DNA of 64,000 nt from Clostridium kluyveri DSM 555 (GCF_000016505.1 NC_009706.1:1736001-1800000), one strand, 5' to 3'. Positions 1 through 9,009 are shown, counted from the first letter of the stretch. The notes: generated by a model from the letters alone, not told the origin. Translations and numbers: made by a program.

Positions 1-2
1 CC

Positions 3-173
3 ATAGAACTGCATAAGGAAAAAATGGACGAATCTCAAATAATCTATTCCTATTTAAGAAGTAAATCCATCAACCGTACATATGTTGTGATTTCTTCCAA
101 ATGGCTTAATAATCTAAATGATACAAGTATAGATAAGGCCATTAATAAATTATTATTTTCTATATCCCATTAG
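3..173 (+). CDS. C-terminal fragment of an unidentified protein (gene cut by window edge)
   Basis: An open frame runs in from the left edge and ends at a TAG at 171-173, giving the last 56 residues of a protein. The visible part is mixed charged/hydrophobic (YVVISSKWLNNL, then INKLLFSIS at the end). I do not recognise the family. It is called coding only because the frame is open to the window edge and is followed by a gene-free stretch. Confidence 0.4.
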   Translation: MELHKEKMDESQIIYSYLRSKSINRTYVVISSKWLNNLNDTSIDKAINKLLFSISH

Positions 174-449
174 ATTCTCCATAAAATCATTCTCCTAGTA
201 TAATACTTGTTAATTGCTATGATTTAATATTTTTTCTGTAAATTAATATTAGCTCATAAATAATTTAAATTTGAACTTGTGAAAAAATCATTGTAAACAA
301 AGTTCCCTACAAATTGAGCAAGCCATTTCACGCACTTTATAATTTTCATTACTGCAGCAGGCATTTATAATAAGCGACCTATAAGCTTCCTTATAGTTAT
401 TACGCATATAGCATAATACATCTACCTTCCATTTCCAAAGTTCTTATGA
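174..449. other. AT-rich stretch with a possible anonymous coding remnant
   Basis: No intact gene. On the minus strand, in the same frame as the truncated MarR gene just upstream and beyond its stop codons, about 51 sense codons run from about 443 to a TGA at 288-290. They include a cysteine-rich stretch (INACCSNENYKVREMACSIC). This may be the decayed end of another gene; I cannot name it. Confidence 0.3.
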
Positions 450-638
450 TTATACAGCCAGTTCACTTACACTCACTGGCTCTAATTGGTTTATATGTTT
501 AAGTAAAGAGAATTGACTTATCTTCAAGTTAATTGGCAGCAGAAATTCATTATAAATTTCTGTTATTGCTTGTGAAGCCCTTCTAATATTAAGACAGTTA
601 CAAGGGGATGGTTTCTTCTCATAAATGTTTTTCTCCAT
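450..638 (-). pseudogene. Truncated MarR-family transcriptional regulator (N-terminal fragment)
   Basis: The 62 residues match the start of a MarR-type regulator: CNCLNIRRASQAITEIYNEF, the KISQFSLLKHI helix and the opening of the winged helix (PVSVSEL). Full members have about 140 residues; here the frame hits TAA at 450-452 just where the recognition helix should begin, with another TAA two codons on. The DNA-reading helix, wing and second dimerisation helix are missing, so it cannot work as a normal MarR. A good ribosome site (GAAAGGTG) precedes the ATG at 638, so a short peptide could still be made. Most likely a decayed gene. Confidence 0.7.
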
Positions 639-941
639 AAGCTATCACCTTTCTTGATTTTCGTGTATTTACACTATAGGTATATTCCTTAAATAATGTT
701 TTGTCAAATTGTATAAACCTTTTGTTTATAGTCTGAACCTGTATTTTTAAACTCTTTTACTAATTCACCCAAAATCATTTCCCTTGCTATGTGAAATAAT
801 ATTTGCCTTGTAATCCACTATGTTTTATAAGTACTATATTATCTATAGTTTATTGTAGATATACACACAAAAAATAGGTTTAATTTTTGAAAAATATGAT
901 ACAATATTTTAGCCACCTTTCTATATAAGAGCTTTATCTAT

Positions 942-1210
942 TTACTCTATTTTAAACTTTATCAAAAATTTAGTTTTTTCTGTAATACTTTCTACAGATA
1001 TAGTCCCATTATTTTTCTCAACTAATTGTTTAGTAATATACAGTCCGAATCCATGAAGATCATTTTGTTTAACTTTTGTAGAAAAACCTCTATTGAAAAT
1101 TTTTTCTATTATATTTTCAGGAATAACATCTCCATTATCGCCTATTTCAATACAAAAGCTTCTATCCTCCTTAAAAGTTATAATAGATATTTCCTTATCT
1201 CCCGCATCCT
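942..1210 (-). pseudogene. Remnant of a sensor histidine kinase ATPase domain
   Basis: The minus strand encodes about 88 residues of a GHKL kinase C-terminus: DAGDKEISI (end of the N box), IEIGDNGDVIPENIIEKIF (G1/F-type boxes), GFSTK, and HGFGLYITKQLVEKNNGTISVES (G2 box), ending at TAA 942-944. The frame is closed by an in-frame TAG exactly where the N-box Asn-Ala should be, and no upstream kinase part remains. The motif order resembles CitA/DcuS-type kinases. It is a relic, not a gene. Confidence 0.75.
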
Positions 1211-1245
1211 AATTTGAATATAGTAGGTATTGGAATTCTTTTACA

Positions 1246-1401
1246 CTACTTAAACAATTCTTCTACATCTACAGTAAATCCAGTAAAAATACTGGATATT
1301 ATACTGCCACTATTTTCAGCAACATCAAGTTGATCATATAATCCATCATCATTAAGGCTATGTATTTGCACTGTATTAATTATAGGATTTACAATCCAAT
1401 T
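1246..1401 (-). pseudogene. Short anonymous coding remnant
   Basis: About 51 sense codons without a start codon end at TAG 1246-1248 (ending GFTVDVEELFK). It lies just upstream of the kinase relic in a different frame. Its composition looks protein-like, but I do not recognise it. It could be part of the same decayed locus. Confidence 0.3.
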
Positions 1402-1448
1402 TCATATATAGGTTTAGTCTTACTACCAACTCATTCGATTGAATAGTA

Positions 1449-1515
1449 GTGATTCTAAGGTTTAAGTGGAGTTTGCTTATAAGAAATGCTTTCTCCATCT
1501 GAACCCTAGAATCAC
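1449..1515. repeat. Palindromic repeat, copy 1 (possible terminator)
   Basis: A 67-base imperfect hairpin: GTGATTCTA at 1449-1457 pairs with TAGAATCAC at 1507-1515, and inside it GGTT...TGGAG pairs with CTCCA...AACC around a TTATAA centre. Related copies occur near 41,070, 46,244 and 48,980. It lies 66 bases beyond the stop of the minus-strand gene at 1581-3908 and may end its transcript. Confidence 0.65.
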
Positions 1516-1580
1516 TCCATTAACTTAAGATTGTAATTACATTTTATCATAGCAATCTATAGCAATCTTCTGACACACAA

Positions 1581-3908
1581 TCAATCATTTTCACTAACAA
1601 TCTGCACAATTCCATGCCCACCATCAACTATGACTCTATCTCCCGTATTAAGTCTTGCAGTGGCATTACCACATCCAACTACCGCTGGAATACCAAGTTC
1701 TCTGGCAACTATGGCAGCATGAGATAATGGTGCACCAATATCTGTAATTATAGCTGCGGCCCGTGGAAAAAGAGGTGTCCAACCCACATTAGTAGTAGCT
1801 GCCACTAAAATCTCACCTGTCTTAAATTTTTCTCCATCTTCAGGATTTATGATGATTCTCACAATTCCTTCTACTTTTCCTGCTGCTCCCGCAAATCCCT
1901 TTAATGCTTCAGGAGCAGATTGGTCAGCTGCAGCCGCATTAGAATCATAATAATCACTTCTTCTATTTGGATTTTGTAACCAACTAAAAGCATTGAAAGT
2001 TCCACGGATAATGGATGGCAGTGGAGGCAATTTTTTATATTTATTATAATTATTTTTTCTTGCAGTAATATGCTTTACTTTAGAATCATCTCCTAAAAGC
2101 AGATTTAAAACTTCATCAATGTATAAAAAAAATACATTATCTCCTATACCTGTAAGCTCTCCTGCCTTAAGGGCAAAAGCACGGTTTACTCTAAATGCCC
2201 TGGTCCACTCTGAACGCACTGATTCCCTGAGACGTGCTGCTTTATTTGCCTTTATCATTTTTTTCTCAATGCTTCGTACTTTCCGAGGAAAGCGCTTTTT
2301 CAATTCCTTCAAAGCATTTTCATATTCTGTCTTCTGCTTATTCAGCAAGCCTTCTACATTTGTATTTGATTTTTTAAATTCTTCTATTTGGTTATTAAGC
2401 CAGCTTTCATCCTCCAGAGAATCCGGTATGGATAGTTCAAATTCATGGGGTCCCCTATGGCCGTACTGTATTTTGTATTCATCCCTGCTCATTTCTCCCC
2501 TTATAATCTTTGATATTCCTACAATGGGACCAAGACTTTCAAGAGATGAATTTTCCCTGAAATTTGACATTAGTATATTAGTATCCTCAATTCCCACCAG
2601 GTTTACAAGTTCATTTTTCAGTTTATTGGCAAGTACCATTTTACGCCCACCTGCAAGCGCAATCCATAAAGCTTTAAAATTATAAGGCAAAAGTTCTTTT
2701 TTCCATAAGTTATAAAGCTCTTCTCTGCTTTTTATTTCGCCAATCCTTTTTCTCATATTTATACACCATTTAGGTGAATCTTTTAAATGGTCTGGTATTT
2801 TACTGGAACTTTCAATAATTTTTTTTAAACGGTGACCTATTGTAGGAAACATTTGTTTTATCAAACCTAATTTAGAAAATGGATAAATAGGTATCTCTAC
2901 TCTCTCTGGCATTTGTCCAAATACTTCGCTCATTATTCCCATAAGAGACTTTATACTCTTACCAAAGGCAGGATATATAGACAATGCATAACTTATATTT
3001 GTGTATGCTCTTCCATATATATTACCAGAAAATAGGTAATACCCGGGGATCGGAGTTTGTTCTTCATCTAAATCTCTTATAATTGACCAGCTCAGTGGGG
3101 TAAAAACATCAGACATTGCCTCTCCCACATTGTTATTGGTCCAAATATAATCTCCATCAAGAGAATCATTCCATTCATAGGTATCTAGATTACTTGTCTT
3201 TAAGGTTGTAATGGGCCTTGTCTGAAGTATATATAATTTTCCGCCCTCTACAGCCCATTCAATATCCTGGGGAGCCTTGTATTTTATATGAAGACTGGAG
3301 GAATACTTATATAATTTTGAGGCATATTTTTTTAAGTCTGTAGGTCCCTCATACTTTCCCTTAGGTCTTTTAAGTGTAAAAATTTGTGCATTTGATTCTC
3401 CTGATACAAGTTTTTCTCCTAATCCATATACAAAATTCCCTACCATATTCACATGACTTCCTGTAATTGGATCAGCGGTAAAGAGCACCCCGGAAATTTC
3501 AGATTGTACCATGAGTTGAACCACCACAGCAATCTGATGGGACCTATCTATACCCTGAATAGAACTATATACTTTTACCCTTTCTGTCTGTGTGGATTTA
3601 AAAACTATATCTATGGCATTTTTAATCTCTTCATATGTTTTTACATTTAGAACTGTTTCAAACTCCCCTGCAAAAGAAGCCTTTCCTCTTTTCTCTTTAA
3701 GTGCATTTAAATAGTACTGTATTTTATTCCAGGCTTCACTGCTAACCTTTCCTTCTTGAAAAGCTGCAGGTAAAATTACAAATCCCTCCGGTACAGGATA
3801 GCCCTCCTGAAACATCTTAGATAGCATATATCCCTTACCTCCTGCAAATTTTTCAAGTTCAGGAGTAAGCTCTTTAAAACTTTTAACCATATCCAGCACA
3901 TGAAACAC
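1581..3908 (-). CDS. PEP synthase / rifampicin-phosphotransferase-like dikinase, internally shortened
   Basis: A three-part PEP-utilising enzyme of 775 residues. The N-terminal ATP-grasp part has GGKGYMLSKM near residue 23, SFAGEFET near 80, GVLFTADPITG near 145 and the IEW...QTRPIT end near 220-235. A long middle region contains GHRGPHEFELS, and the C-terminal swivelling domain has LSHAAIVARELGIPAVVG with the phospho-carrier histidine at about 730. The domain order fits rifampicin phosphotransferase or a PEP-synthase-like protein. Oddly, the conserved AVRSSA...ED block that should precede SFAG is absent: KEKRGKASFAG joins directly, as if roughly 40-60 residues were deleted, removing an ATP-binding arginine. 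Start is GTG at 3908; codon 7 (ATG, 3890) is an alternative. It is probably co-transcribed with the TetR gene 35 bases upstream. Confidence 0.8.
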   Translation of the reverse strand: MFHVLDMVKSFKELTPELEKFAGGKGYMLSKMFQEGYPVPEGFVILPAAFQEGKVSSEAWNKIQYYLNALKEKRGKASFAGEFETVLNVKTYEEIKNAIDIVFKSTQTERVKVYSSIQGIDRSHQIAVVVQLMVQSEISGVLFTADPITGSHVNMVGNFVYGLGEKLVSGESNAQIFTLKRPKGKYEGPTDLKKYASKLYKYSSSLHIKYKAPQDIEWAVEGGKLYILQTRPITTLKTSNLDTYEWNDSLDGDYIWTNNNVGEAMSDVFTPLSWSIIRDLDEEQTPIPGYYLFSGNIYGRAYTNISYALSIYPAFGKSIKSLMGIMSEVFGQMPERVEIPIYPFSKLGLIKQMFPTIGHRLKKIIESSSKIPDHLKDSPKWCINMRKRIGEIKSREELYNLWKKELLPYNFKALWIALAGGRKMVLANKLKNELVNLVGIEDTNILMSNFRENSSLESLGPIVGISKIIRGEMSRDEYKIQYGHRGPHEFELSIPDSLEDESWLNNQIEEFKKSNTNVEGLLNKQKTEYENALKELKKRFPRKVRSIEKKMIKANKAARLRESVRSEWTRAFRVNRAFALKAGELTGIGDNVFFLYIDEVLNLLLGDDSKVKHITARKNNYNKYKKLPPLPSIIRGTFNAFSWLQNPNRRSDYYDSNAAAADQSAPEALKGFAGAAGKVEGIVRIIINPEDGEKFKTGEILVAATTNVGWTPLFPRAAAIITDIGAPLSHAAIVARELGIPAVVGCGNATARLNTGDRVIVDGGHGIVQIVSEND

Positions 3909-3943
3909 CTTCTTCCTTTATGAGTTGACTATTTTAAAAAATA

Positions 3944-4570
3944 TTATTTATAAAAACAATTTTTAAGCATTTTTGTATATACATTTATTTCCTCAATGGC
4001 TTTTTTATAATCAATTTGCCTTGAAGGGGATAATTTTGCATCTTCCATCAACTTCTCATTGAATCCCTTAAAAGTCCACATAACTATATTTATTGTTTTC
4101 TTTACATCCACATTTTCTCTAAATTTAGAAACATCAATATCTTCAAATACTTTACGAGAAGCACTTTCTATGGCTTCTTTGTTTATAATCTCTAAATCAT
4201 TTTTTACATCATTTGATTCTTCTATATTTGCAACTTCTATGAATTTGAGTATTTCCGGATATTTACTTAATAATTCTAATTTAATTAGTTGAATTTGTCT
4301 CAATTTAACAAAAAAATCTTTTTCATCTAAATTAACTTGTTTATAAAATTCTTTCATACTAAGTTCTATACAATAATCATATAAAAATAAAAATAACTGC
4401 TTCTTATTTTTAAAATAGTGAAATAACAACCCTTTCGATATATCAGCATCTTTTACAATCTGGTTTGTAGACGCATTTTTATAGCCTTTTTGTGCAAATT
4501 CTTTTAATGCCGCATTTAAAATACGCTGCTGTTTTTCCTCACTTAAGTTGAAAAATTTTGAGAAAATAAT
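3944..4570 (-). CDS. TetR/AcrR-family repressor, apparently starting at ATT
   Basis: The frame encodes a complete 208-residue TetR protein: the N-terminal FFNLSEEKQQRILNAALKEF helix, then the DNA-binding helix-turn-helix (QIVKDADISKGLLFHYFKNK, about residues 35-55) and an all-helical ligand/dimer domain. The first ATG/GTG/TTG in this frame is a TTG at 4429, which would remove the whole DNA-binding helix, so the real start must be upstream. Only ATT codons (4570 or 4567) lie there, after a purine-rich ribosome site (GAAGAAGGTGAT). Either a rare ATT start is used or there is a small sequencing or real frameshift near the start. Two matching operators just upstream indicate self-repression. Ligand unknown; it probably controls the dikinase-like gene that follows. 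Confidence 0.8.
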   Translation of the reverse strand: MIFSKFFNLSEEKQQRILNAALKEFAQKGYKNASTNQIVKDADISKGLLFHYFKNKKQLFLFLYDYCIELSMKEFYKQVNLDEKDFFVKLRQIQLIKLELLSKYPEILKFIEVANIEESNDVKNDLEIINKEAIESASRKVFEDIDVSKFRENVDVKKTINIVMWTFKGFNEKLMEDAKLSPSRQIDYKKAIEEINVYTKMLKNCFYK

Positions 4571-4599
4571 ATCACCTTCTTCTAAATGAATTAATCAAA

Positions 4600-4652
4600 T
4601 TGACCACAGTAGTCAATAATGAAATTATATCACCATTGACTACTGTGGTCAA
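4600..4652 (-). promoter_or_regulatory. Promoter with twin TetR-type operators
   Basis: Two copies of an 18-base site face each other at 4600-4617 and 4635-4652. Each arm is itself a near-palindrome, TTGAC...GTCAA (TTGACCACAGTAGTCAAT). On the minus strand the first copy contains the -35 (TTGACC, 4652-4647), followed after exactly 17 bases by a perfect -10 TATAAT (4629-4624). The second copy covers the expected transcription start. This is a textbook repressor layout for the TetR gene starting at 4570. Confidence 0.8.
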
Positions 4653-4658
4653 TATCTG

Positions 4659-4997
4659 TTATTCCCAGTTTTTCCATACTTCAGGTTCATATCCAATAGT
4701 AGCCTGTTTACCATTTCGAACTATAGGGGTTTTATACAATTTAGGGTTATTTAAAAGTAGTTCTTCTTTCACACTGCTGCTTCTTATCTTGTCCATATTT
4801 AGTGTCTTGTATTCTTTCACCTTCATATTGATTAAGTTATTTAAACTTACAGAAGCTTTAACATTTTCAAGTTCCCTCTTGCTAAGTCCTTTTTGGTTTA
4901 AATCTATAAATTGATACTTTATTTTTCTCTCTTTAAAATACCTTTCTGCCTTCTTGGTATCAAAGCATTTTTTAGTGCCAAACATTTGAATATTCAT
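4659..4997 (-). CDS. ArsC/Spx-family thioredoxin-fold protein
   Basis: 112 residues, the normal length of the ArsC/Spx family. The N-terminus has MFGTKKCFDTKKAERYFKE, with a single active-site-type cysteine near residue 11. Later come NMDKI and the TPIVRNGKQATIGYEPEVWKNW end typical of YffB/ArsC-like proteins. There is no CxxC, so it is not an Spx redox switch of the classical kind. It could be a glutathione- or bacillithiol-type reductase or an RNA-polymerase-binding regulator; the sequence does not decide. GGGGGGGAG sits just before the ATG. It lies 14 bases after the second FtsX permease, so it may be the last gene of that ABC operon. Confidence 0.8.
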   Translation of the reverse strand: MNIQMFGTKKCFDTKKAERYFKERKIKYQFIDLNQKGLSKRELENVKASVSLNNLINMKVKEYKTLNMDKIRSSSVKEELLLNNPKLYKTPIVRNGKQATIGYEPEVWKNWE

Positions 4998-5011
4998 AGC
5001 TCCCCCCCTTA

Positions 5012-6334
5012 TTATTCATTTCTCAGTGAATCCACAGGATTGAGTTTAGAAGCTCTCCTAGCTGGAACCATACCTGCTGCTACAGATACCAGTATAGTAA
5101 ATAACAAAGTAAATACAAAAACTGAAATATTCACATCTATTATTTTCATGCCAGGTTGTATGCCTCCTATATTATACACTACCACAATTCTGTTTATAAC
5201 AAAACCTAATACAAGAGCTGTTATACCTCCAAAAAGACCTCCTATAAATCCTAGACTTCCAGCTTGAACTGTAAACATTCTACTTATATTATTTCTTGAT
5301 GCACCCTGTGCCTTCATTATGCCTATAGATTTTGTCTTTTCATATACTGCCATGGTCATGGTATTTATTACCCCTATAGATGCTACAAGAAGTACCACTA
5401 TACCTGCGGCAGTTAAAAGTGCCTTTATTATGGTCATCATGGTTTTTAAGGTTTTAGTGCTTTCAACTTGTGAATTTGTAACATATCCCATTTTCTTAAT
5501 ACTGCTGTCCACACCCTCTACGCCCTCTGTGGTATTTACTTCCACGCTTATATTATTATATCCCTTTTCCTCCATGTAATTTTCTTCTTCTGTATAATAT
5601 TGTTGAATTTTTGCTGCTGTTTTACTGGAAGCTGTTATTACATTTTTTCCATTGTCATAATTTTTATTTACCACCCCTGAAACTTTTGCATTTATTATAA
5701 GAGGCTCTTTTTCAGGAAGTCCTGGAATAGAGGGCAGATAAACTCTCATTTCTATATTCTTTCCAATAATACTTTTATAGTCCTTTATACCAGCTTTATC
5801 TGCAAGCCCCTGACCTAAAAGTACAGAATCCTCATCTCCCTGTTTTATAACCTCCCCTGCAATAATAGGCTTATATCCATATTTTTTGCTCTTCTTTTTA
5901 TCTAACTTTATTTCATTTTGCTGTGAGTTTAAAAATATAGGAAGTTCCAGATTGCTTCCTTTAACATTTACCTCGGAAATTTCTTTTCCATTTATAAAAA
6001 CCTCCTGTATCTGGGTATCAATAGATGCACTGACCTCCTCTACATTCTTCATACCCTTAAATTTATCAAGTACAGTATTGTCTATCTTTTTAAATTCACT
6101 TTTATTTTGCTTCGAATTTTTACTGCTATTTTGTTCAGGTTTTACTTGAATTATTCTCATGGTATCCATCTGTTTTATTTGATCCATGGCTATTTTTTGA
6201 ATTCCCTGTCCAAAACCTGACATTAACACCACCAGCATTGCCCCTATAGCTATACCAAAGGATGTAAGTACAGTACGAATTTTTCTCCTGCCAAGATCTG
6301 AAAATGCCATTTTTAAACAATCTGAAAATTTCAT
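5012..6334 (-). CDS. FtsX/MacB-type ABC transporter permease
   Basis: 440 residues with the MacB layout. There is one N-terminal membrane helix after the LGRRKIRTVLTSFGIAIGAM motif, then a large extracellular domain (about 45-290) and three C-terminal membrane helices. The loop motif VYEKTKSIGIMKAQGASRNNI contacts the ATPase. The end, PARRASKLNPVDSLRNE, is the family's usual finish. A strong AAGGAGG precedes the ATG, 12 bases after the paralogous permease. The pair should form the heterodimeric membrane part of an exporter or mechanotransmission complex for peptides, lipids or drugs. Confidence 0.9.
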   Translation of the reverse strand: MKFSDCLKMAFSDLGRRKIRTVLTSFGIAIGAMLVVLMSGFGQGIQKIAMDQIKQMDTMRIIQVKPEQNSSKNSKQNKSEFKKIDNTVLDKFKGMKNVEEVSASIDTQIQEVFINGKEISEVNVKGSNLELPIFLNSQQNEIKLDKKKSKKYGYKPIIAGEVIKQGDEDSVLLGQGLADKAGIKDYKSIIGKNIEMRVYLPSIPGLPEKEPLIINAKVSGVVNKNYDNGKNVITASSKTAAKIQQYYTEEENYMEEKGYNNISVEVNTTEGVEGVDSSIKKMGYVTNSQVESTKTLKTMMTIIKALLTAAGIVVLLVASIGVINTMTMAVYEKTKSIGIMKAQGASRNNISRMFTVQAGSLGFIGGLFGGITALVLGFVINRIVVVYNIGGIQPGMKIIDVNISVFVFTLLFTILVSVAAGMVPARRASKLNPVDSLRNE

Positions 6335-6346
6335 GTAAATTCCTCC

Positions 6347-7666
6347 TTATGAATTTAAAGCATCTACAGGATTCATCTTTGAAGCTTTTCTAGATGGATA
6401 AATCCCTGATATTATAGAAATAGCAATTGAAAAAGCCAAAGTAGCCAGTGGAAGCCAAAGAGGCATATTCAAATTGACAGATTGTGTTATATCCCTGCTT
6501 TTCATATACATGTTCAATGCAAACTGAATTATACTTAAATTTATACTGCTAAATACAATTCCCATTATACCCCCTATAAATCCTATTACTCCTGACTGGG
6601 TGATAAATATGTTGTGGATATTATTTCTATTTGCACCTAACGCCTTCATTATACCTATAGATCTGGTCCTTTCATATATAACCATAGTCATGGTATTTAC
6701 AATACCTAAGCTTGCGACAAACAACACTATCAATCCAAGCAGAGCAAGTATCACTTTTATTACCTTAAACGAATTCTGTATTTTTTCTATTATATCCTGA
6801 TAGCTGACGTATAAATACCCTATTTTCTTTATTGAATTTGTTATAGTAGGAACATTTTTTGAATCCTTTGTATATACAATCACACTGTCATAGCCTAAAT
6901 TTTCTATGTAATCCTTCTGAAGGGAAGTATAACTGCTGATTTCTGAAGCAATATCTAGCGATGATATTATTCTTTCATCCTCATGGAATTTATCTCCTAT
7001 TATCCCAACTATCTTTGCTTTAATTTGAAAAGGCTGCAGAGTAATATTAGAATTATTGGTTTTAAACTGTGTAATAAGTACATCCTTTCCCAGAACTTCA
7101 TTGTAATTTTTTATGCCCATGGAGTCCAGATATTTTTTGCTTACAAGTAATGCTTCCTTATCTGATTTTACTAAATTTCTCCCTGCAATTATAGGTTTTA
7201 AGCTGCTGTCTTTATTTTTATCTCTAACAGATGCAATTTTTTCATCTGTAAAATAATTATCGTTATTGTAAAGTGCCGTTATTTTAGTTCCTTGATTATC
7301 TTCCTTATTTTCTATCTTTATATTTTCTGCAGATGTATTTACAAATGCCTGTACATTTTCTACATTCTTTATATCTTTAAACTTCTCAACGGTATCTCCA
7401 CCAATCTTTTTGAACATATCATTCATGTCAATATCACCAGAGTCTGTTTCATACATATCATAATATTTAAAGTTCATTACCTGAATTTGCTTTAACTGTG
7501 AAACATCCACCTCTTTTAAAATTAAATTCTCACCTGAGGTTCCGATACTCACAAGAGTCACTATCAGCATAGTTCCAATGGCAACTGCCAGAGAAGTGAG
7601 AAAGGTTCTTCCTTTTCTGCTCCCAAGGCCATTTAAAGCCACTTTTAATATGTCTTTAAATTTCAT
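6347..7666 (-). CDS. FtsX/MacB-type ABC transporter permease
   Basis: 439 residues with the same four-helix layout as the next gene: GLGSRKGRTFLTSLAVAIG at the N-terminal helix, a large extracellular domain, then helices containing the YERTRSIGIMKALGANRNNI coupling motif and the end SRKASKMNPVDALNS. It is a paralogue, not a copy, of the downstream permease. Its ribosome site (CAGGTAGAACAGG) is weaker than those of its neighbours, and the TnpB element ends immediately upstream, so translation or transcription may have been altered by that insertion. Confidence 0.9.
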   Translation of the reverse strand: MKFKDILKVALNGLGSRKGRTFLTSLAVAIGTMLIVTLVSIGTSGENLILKEVDVSQLKQIQVMNFKYYDMYETDSGDIDMNDMFKKIGGDTVEKFKDIKNVENVQAFVNTSAENIKIENKEDNQGTKITALYNNDNYFTDEKIASVRDKNKDSSLKPIIAGRNLVKSDKEALLVSKKYLDSMGIKNYNEVLGKDVLITQFKTNNSNITLQPFQIKAKIVGIIGDKFHEDERIISSLDIASEISSYTSLQKDYIENLGYDSVIVYTKDSKNVPTITNSIKKIGYLYVSYQDIIEKIQNSFKVIKVILALLGLIVLFVASLGIVNTMTMVIYERTRSIGIMKALGANRNNIHNIFITQSGVIGFIGGIMGIVFSSINLSIIQFALNMYMKSRDITQSVNLNMPLWLPLATLAFSIAISIISGIYPSRKASKMNPVDALNS

Positions 7667-7824
7667 CCTGTTCTACCTGCTACTTAAAATATGGACAAAT
7701 ATATCCATATCAAGATTTTTACTGCTTCAACGTACTCTGTTTTGCCTAAGCTACTCCAGTTTGCACAGCACTCCACAGTCGTTAATTCCCGCATAGCCAA
7801 CGGTACATATATACATTCGCTTGA
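7667..7824 (-). ncRNA. Probable omega-RNA / right end of the TnpB element
   Basis: In TnpB elements the guide RNA is made from the 3' end of tnpB and the transposon right end. Here, directly after the tnpB stop, the minus strand carries the kind of sequence usual for clostridial elements: GGGAATTAACGACTGTGGAG, then GTTGAAGCAGTAAAAATC, then a small hairpin (ATATGGA at 7704-7710 read on the minus strand, pairing with TCCATAT at 7689-7695). The scaffold would lie in about 7710-7824, possibly starting inside tnpB, and the guide would be read from sequence next to the permease. The exact 3' border is not determinable by eye. Confidence 0.55.
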
Positions 7825-9009
7825 TTATGCGATTTTGTATATTTCGCAATCTTTCAAATTTAAACTGGCGTTATAGTCTCTATTCTCTGCATATCCACAT
7901 TCTGGACATATATAAACTCTGTCTGAAAGTTTTAAGTCCTTATTTACATATCCACATTTATGGCATGTTTTACTACTTGGATAAAATCTATCAACTATTC
8001 TAAGTTCTATATTTAGCCAATTGCATTTATAGGTTAATATTTTTCTAAATTCACTTAGGTTTTGTTGTGCTACTGCTTTTGAAAGATGCCTATTCTTCAT
8101 CATTCCTCTAATATTCAAATCTTCAACAGTTATATAGCTTGGCTTTTGCTTAACTATTTCAGATATAATTTTACGAGTATAATCTTGTCTTATATTAGAT
8201 AATTTTTGATGAAGTTTTTGTACCTTGACTATTTGTTTCTGGATATTTTGTCTAGCAGCAGTCCCTCCTTTTCTTTTATTTTTCTTTAAACTTTCATATT
8301 TTCTTGAAAGTCTTCTTTGTTGTCTTTTTAATGATTTTTCTAGTTTCTTTACTTTTTTAGTCTTATTAACATTTTTATAAGCTTCACCATTGCTGCATAC
8401 GGCTAAATCTTTAATGCCCAAGTCTATCCCTATTCCTTCATTAGTGGACTTAGAGTAATCATTATAATCAGGCAATTCAACTAAAACTGACACATAATAT
8501 CTTCCTGCTTTATAACTAACAGTTCCACTCTTAACAATTGAATTTACAGGAATATATCCTTTTTCTTTTAATCTAACCCATTTAAGAGTAGGTATTTTAA
8601 CTCTATGCCTTTCAATAGTCCAGTCAGTCTTGTTGTTTTTAGGGAAATAAGCTTTAACATCTTCATTTTTCTTTTTCTTGAATTTAGGAAATCCACTTTT
8701 ACCACTAAGAAATCTTTTATAAGCAGTTTCACAATTACAAATAGATTTCTTTCTAGCCTTAGAGCCACAATTATCTATCCATTTAAATTCATTTTGTATT
8801 TTAACTTTATTATTGATATATTTATCAAAATCATTTGCACTCATAAAAGCTTGTTTTTTATCTATCAGTCCATCCTTGTATTGTTGATATAATTCTTTGT
8901 TATTAGCTAAATAGCCATTGTATAAATATCTACATATTCCAATAGATTGATGAATTATTTGTTTCTGTTCTTCTGTTGGACTAATTTCTGTTTTTAATCC
9001 TCTTAACAT
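7825..9009 (-). CDS. tnpB: TnpB, RNA-guided endonuclease of an IS200/IS605-type element
   Basis: 394 residues, full length and with all catalytic parts: the N-terminal helix-turn-helix (LKTEISPTEEQKQIIHQSIG), the RuvC aspartate in GIGIDLGIKD (about 195), the RuvC glutamate in ITVEDLNIRGM (about 290), a four-cysteine zinc finger (CHKCGY...CPECGY, about 343-363) and the last aspartate in ENRDYNASLN (about 376). GGAGATG precedes the ATG. TnpB cuts DNA next to a short target motif under guidance of an omega-RNA and helps keep the element in place. No TnpA transposase is present, so the element can move only if TnpA is supplied from elsewhere. It lies between the ABC ATPase and the permease genes. 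Confidence 0.93.
   Translation of the reverse strand: MLRGLKTEISPTEEQKQIIHQSIGICRYLYNGYLANNKELYQQYKDGLIDKKQAFMSANDFDKYINNKVKIQNEFKWIDNCGSKARKKSICNCETAYKRFLSGKSGFPKFKKKKNEDVKAYFPKNNKTDWTIERHRVKIPTLKWVRLKEKGYIPVNSIVKSGTVSYKAGRYYVSVLVELPDYNDYSKSTNEGIGIDLGIKDLAVCSNGEAYKNVNKTKKVKKLEKSLKRQQRRLSRKYESLKKNKRKGGTAARQNIQKQIVKVQKLHQKLSNIRQDYTRKIISEIVKQKPSYITVEDLNIRGMMKNRHLSKAVAQQNLSEFRKILTYKCNWLNIELRIVDRFYPSSKTCHKCGYVNKDLKLSDRVYICPECGYAENRDYNASLNLKDCEIYKIA

Noticed and set aside
2119-2685. Long plus-strand open frame opposite the dikinase-like gene
   Set aside because: It is antisense to a well-supported enzyme gene, has no ribosome site and looks like the complementary-strand echo of its codons.
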